Source: Athripsodes cinereus
Taxonomy: Eukaryota; Arthropoda; Insecta; Trichoptera; Leptoceridae
DNA length: 64,000 nt
Reading direction: 5' to 3'
NCBI GenBank assembly: GCA_947579605.1
Contig: OX388317.1
Span: 16,201,384 to 16,265,383, forward strand
Position 1 is the first letter of the stretch. Each line of letters opens with the position of its first letter. The notes below the pieces were generated by a model. It saw only the letters and a program-made list of their open reading frames with translations. It made no database searches and was not told where the DNA came from. The position numbers and the translations under genes are program-made. Positions 61,118-64,000 of this stretch are shown here, in pieces.

Positions 61118-63301
61118 ATGGATTCGCCTATCTCAATTGAAAAAAAATCTGCTAATAGGACAATTAATAAGATTGATTATGTGAAACTGTGTGATACTCT
61201 AAGCAAAAATCATTTTTTGGTCAATTATAATCTAAATCCTAATGATAACTATGAAAATTTTGTGTCTTTTTTTAACAATGCAATTAAAAATAGTATTATT
61301 TCTTTAAAAGTGAAAAATAAACCGCAAAAAGAATGGGTAACAGACGAGCTTTTAGAGATGATTAAGCGACGAAATAAAATCCATGCCAAATATAAATTGA
61401 ATCCAAATGATTGTAACTACAGAGCTGAATTCGTTAGATTGAGGAATAGGGTAACTAGTATGAAGTTGGCAATAAAACGAAAATATTATGGAATGAGGTT
61501 TGACAAAGTCAGTAACGACTCCAGGAAAACCTGGGGCCTGATAAACTCAATGTTATCTAGAAAGCAACACGAACTTGTTAAAAAAACAATATTGATCGAC
61601 ACGGATTCTGGAACTGTCAGTGATCCTACATCTGTGTGTGATATCCTTAACAACTATTTCAGTTCGGTAGGCATATCCTTGGCAAAAAATATACCGCATA
61701 CTGCTCCACCTTCAAATGATAGAATGAAAAAAATTAAGCAAATGAGCACTATGTATATGAGACCTGTTCTGAGTCAGGAAATTGAAAGTATTGTTGGTGG
61801 TCTCAGGAACGATGCTAGTACAGGTGTAGATAATATAGGTGTAAAGGTGATAAAATCGACTGTCTCTCATATTTTTAAGTATTTAACAGAATTGATAAAT
61901 TTTTCGATAAAAACTGGCATATTCCCAGATGCTTTAAAGATAGCAAAGGTGACACCCATTCACAAGAGTGGTTCTAAGAAAGATTGTACTAATTATAGAC
62001 CAATATCAGTTCTTCCGACTATCTCAAAAATTTATGAAAGAGTTATTTATAATAGAATAAATGCATTCCTAGAAGAAAATACAATAATCAATTCTAGACA
62101 ACACGGGTTTCGAAAAAACCGAAGTACGGAATCAGCTGTTACTGAACTTCTTACGAATATCCGTTCCAATATCGATAAGGGCAACATAGCGGTCGGTGTA
62201 TTCATAGATCTTAAAAAAGCATTCGATACAGTGAATCATCAAATACTGTGCAAAAAGTTGAACGAAATTGGAATAAAGGGTAAATGTTTAGATCTTGTGC
62301 GGAGTTATTTATCTGATCGTAAGCAGTGTGTCCAATTACTTGATACGCATAGTGCATATGAAAGCATCTGTTGTGGAGTCCCACAGGGTTCCATTCTAGG
62401 ACCGTTGCTCTTTCTGGTTTATATTAATGATATGCACAATCTTAAACTCACCGGAGTCTTAACTCAATATGCAGATGATTCGTGTCTCATGTACTATGGA
62501 AAAAACGCAGATAGAATATTTGAAAACATCCAGAATGATCTGAATCTTGTGAATGAATGGCTAAATTTTAATAAATTATCTATGAATGTGTCAAAGACAA
62601 ATTATATCATTTTCAAATCACAGCAAAGAACTATAGAATCCTACACTCCACCTATTATTAATTCAATTGAATTAAAACCTGTTACGACTATTAAGTACCT
62701 CGGTATTACCTTAGATGAATACATCACCTGGAAACCGCATATAAATGCCATCAAAAATAAAATTGCTCCTATCACAGGAGCTTTATACAGGATTTCAAAA
62801 TTCTTACCAGTATCCACCAAACGACAAATATACTTTAGTTTTATTCATTCTCACATTTCTTATTTAAATAGTGTTTGGGGCAACGCTAATAAAACTTTAA
62901 TTGCTGAGTTACAGGTAGCGCAAAATAAGGCAGTTAAGGCTTTATATAATTTTCGTATGCTTACACCTACACTTGAGGTTTACAATAGAACAAATATTGC
63001 AATGTTGGGCAATATATACAAATATGTGTCCACATTGTTAATTTATAAAATACTGAAAGGACACGTAAAAATAAATATGACTTTTACAACGTGTGCCACA
63101 ACACACTCCTACAGTACAAGACAACGTAGTAACTTTGTCATAAGTAATGTAAGGACAAACTATGGAAAACGGAATATTGATTTTGAGGGCATGCAATTAT
63201 ATAATGCATTGCCAGAGGGTCTGAAGGCCATCAAATCTTTAAATGTTTTTAAAAATGCTCTCAAAAAACATTACTTTGTCGAACCGCAAATGCAGATGTA
63301 G
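61118..63301 (+). CDS. Non-LTR retrotransposon reverse transcriptase, 727 aa from the first Met, truncated protein
   Basis: Copies element RNA into DNA at the target site. The real protein began upstream: the frame is open from 61013 and carries the endonuclease end, so the Met at 61118 is only the first available one. Reverse-transcriptase motifs, by residue from that Met: KVTPIHKSGSKKDCTNYRPIS (277-297), HGFRKNRSTESAV (329-341), FIDLKKAFDTVNH with catalytic Asp364 (362-374), GVPQGSILGPLLFLVYIND (420-438), YADD with Asp453/454 (451-454), and KYLGITLD (526-533). The C-terminal region has SYLNSVWGN (581-589) and the GKRNIDFEGMQLYNALPEGLK block typical of the CR1/L2/Jockey group. No stop or frameshift over 763 codons, so the insertion is young, but without a full endonuclease it should be immobile. 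The exact clade is unresolved. Confidence 0.9.
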   Translation: MDSPISIEKKSANRTINKIDYVKLCDTLSKNHFLVNYNLNPNDNYENFVSFFNNAIKNSIISLKVKNKPQKEWVTDELLEMIKRRNKIHAKYKLNPNDCNYRAEFVRLRNRVTSMKLAIKRKYYGMRFDKVSNDSRKTWGLINSMLSRKQHELVKKTILIDTDSGTVSDPTSVCDILNNYFSSVGISLAKNIPHTAPPSNDRMKKIKQMSTMYMRPVLSQEIESIVGGLRNDASTGVDNIGVKVIKSTVSHIFKYLTELINFSIKTGIFPDALKIAKVTPIHKSGSKKDCTNYRPISVLPTISKIYERVIYNRINAFLEENTIINSRQHGFRKNRSTESAVTELLTNIRSNIDKGNIAVGVFIDLKKAFDTVNHQILCKKLNEIGIKGKCLDLVRSYLSDRKQCVQLLDTHSAYESICCGVPQGSILGPLLFLVYINDMHNLKLTGVLTQYADDSCLMYYGKNADRIFENIQNDLNLVNEWLNFNKLSMNVSKTNYIIFKSQQRTIESYTPPIINSIELKPVTTIKYLGITLDEYITWKPHINAIKNKIAPITGALYRISKFLPVSTKRQIYFSFIHSHISYLNSVWGNANKTLIAELQVAQNKAVKALYNFRMLTPTLEVYNRTNIAMLGNIYKYVSTLLIYKILKGHVKINMTFTTCATTHSYSTRQRSNFVISNVRTNYGKRNIDFEGMQLYNALPEGLKAIKSLNVFKNALKKHYFVEPQMQM

Positions 63302-63419
63302 TAATATTGTTCTTAATGTTGTCATAGTGTCATTCACTGTATTTTGTTGTATATTCTGCTAACTGTTGTACCTTTATTATTATTATTTCAATACTTAACA
63401 TGTCTTAACAACATAAGTA

Positions 63420-64000
63420 ATATTCTCAAAAATATTCATATGTATTGTACAATGTGACTGCTCATAATTTGGCATATTTCCAATTTTTAACTATTTTTTT
63501 TTAACTTATACCTATGTACATAGTATCTTTTCACAAAACTACTATAACTAATATCATTAAATTACATAATACATAATTCTGGATTTCATTGATCGGTTTA
63601 ATACAAATCTATCTCTTGACTTAAAATACTCTAAATTTTAGTGATGTGTGATATTTTATGTATATTTTTAAAAAAAAATCCTTTTCTCTACTCTGTCTGT
63701 AATATTTTTTGTTATCTTAAGTATAATTTTATTAACATGTCAAAGGCATGTTATGTTTAAAAAATATTATTATATTCTTCTACTACTGTTTTTATAAATT
63801 TGTATTACCTTTTCACAGAAACACTGTTACTATGGCTAATAATATAATTGCATTAGATAATACATTATTCTGTATCTGACAATCGGTTTTATAAAAACTT
63901 AGCTCTTGACTTGAAATACTCTAATATTAATTATTATTTTGTGTGATAACTGTAATCACCAAATCTAAATTCTGTTTTCTCTTCTGTCTGTAATTATTGT
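63420..64000 (+). repeat. Tandem repeat of about 290 bp in the LINE 3' UTR
   Basis: CTCTTGACTTAAAATACTCTAA at 63613 and CTCTTGACTTGAAATACTCTAA at 63903; CTGTCTGTAAT at 63693 and 63984; TACATAATTCTG/TACATTATTCTG and the CTTTTCACA block upstream also pair. All offsets are about 290. Two diverged units are visible and the window ends in the second. Confidence 0.75.

Larger units (their letters stand above)
61013..64000 (+). mobile_element. CR1/L2/Jockey-group LINE, 5'-truncated, reaching the window end
   Basis: The frame opens after a stop at 61010-61012 and reads IDHVFTDLL...LSDPISDHNILITDL, the last motifs of an apurinic-type endonuclease (including the SDH catalytic end). It then runs straight into the reverse transcriptase. 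The rest of the endonuclease and ORF1 are absent, the usual result of incomplete reverse transcription. A 3' UTR with about 290-bp tandem units follows; the 3' end is outside the window. Confidence 0.85.

Noticed and set aside
1..64000. CRISPR arrays, operons, ribosome-binding sites
   Set aside because: The window is eukaryotic; repeats found are satellites, transposon ends or simple repeats and no bacterial gene organisation is seen.

Overview
This is an AT-rich stretch of a eukaryotic nuclear genome, most likely from an insect. The evidence is the mix of mobile elements: pogo-type and Harbinger-type DNA transposons, RTE/Jockey/CR1-type LINE relics, a tRNA-derived SINE, and short TA/TACCTAC-rich filler. 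I could not settle the order (hemipteran and lepidopteran are both plausible). I see no bacterial operon, no complete host gene and no tRNA, rRNA or CRISPR locus. Almost every recognisable feature is a transposable element, a relic of one, or a tandem repeat.

Layout. 1-8206 is most of a very young LTR retrotransposon with unusually long LTRs (about 2.54 kb) and a 3.5 kb internal region that shows no gag-pol but contains LINE 3' ends. 10007-10443 holds a short tandem repeat and a LINE reverse-transcriptase tail. 12794-15449 is a TA-flanked DNA transposon that has been invaded by at least three other elements. 17.2-18.1 kb carries more LINE or SINE tails, and 20861-21039 is a tRNA-derived SINE. 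21-30.8 kb is mostly featureless. 30859-31060 is a foldback MITE with 3-bp CAG target duplications, followed by another LINE relic. 39301-41887 is a complete pogo-like transposon with an intact 587-residue transposase that ends in a PHD-type zinc finger.

43131-44718 is a 165-bp satellite array. A 3872-bp PIF/Harbinger-like transposon (44719-48590, 40-bp inverted repeats, CWG target duplication) sits inside it. That element carries a two-exon Myb-partner-like gene remnant on the plus strand and what looks like the C-terminal end of a Harbinger transposase on the minus strand. 54.7-56.46 kb contains a GC-richer repeat and a frameshifted LINE tail. 61013 to the window end is a 5'-truncated CR1/L2-like LINE with a long intact reverse transcriptase and a tandemly repeated 3' UTR.

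The parts do not form one pathway, but they give a relative insertion history. The satellite predates the Harbinger element, which predates the 237-bp retroposon inside it; the TA transposon predates the retroposon at 14245-14496. The least expected signals are the coding-poor giant-LTR element, a 3' tail shared by at least ten insertions on both strands, the Harbinger family with CWG targets, and a dispersed stem-loop whose stem is kept by a compensatory change.
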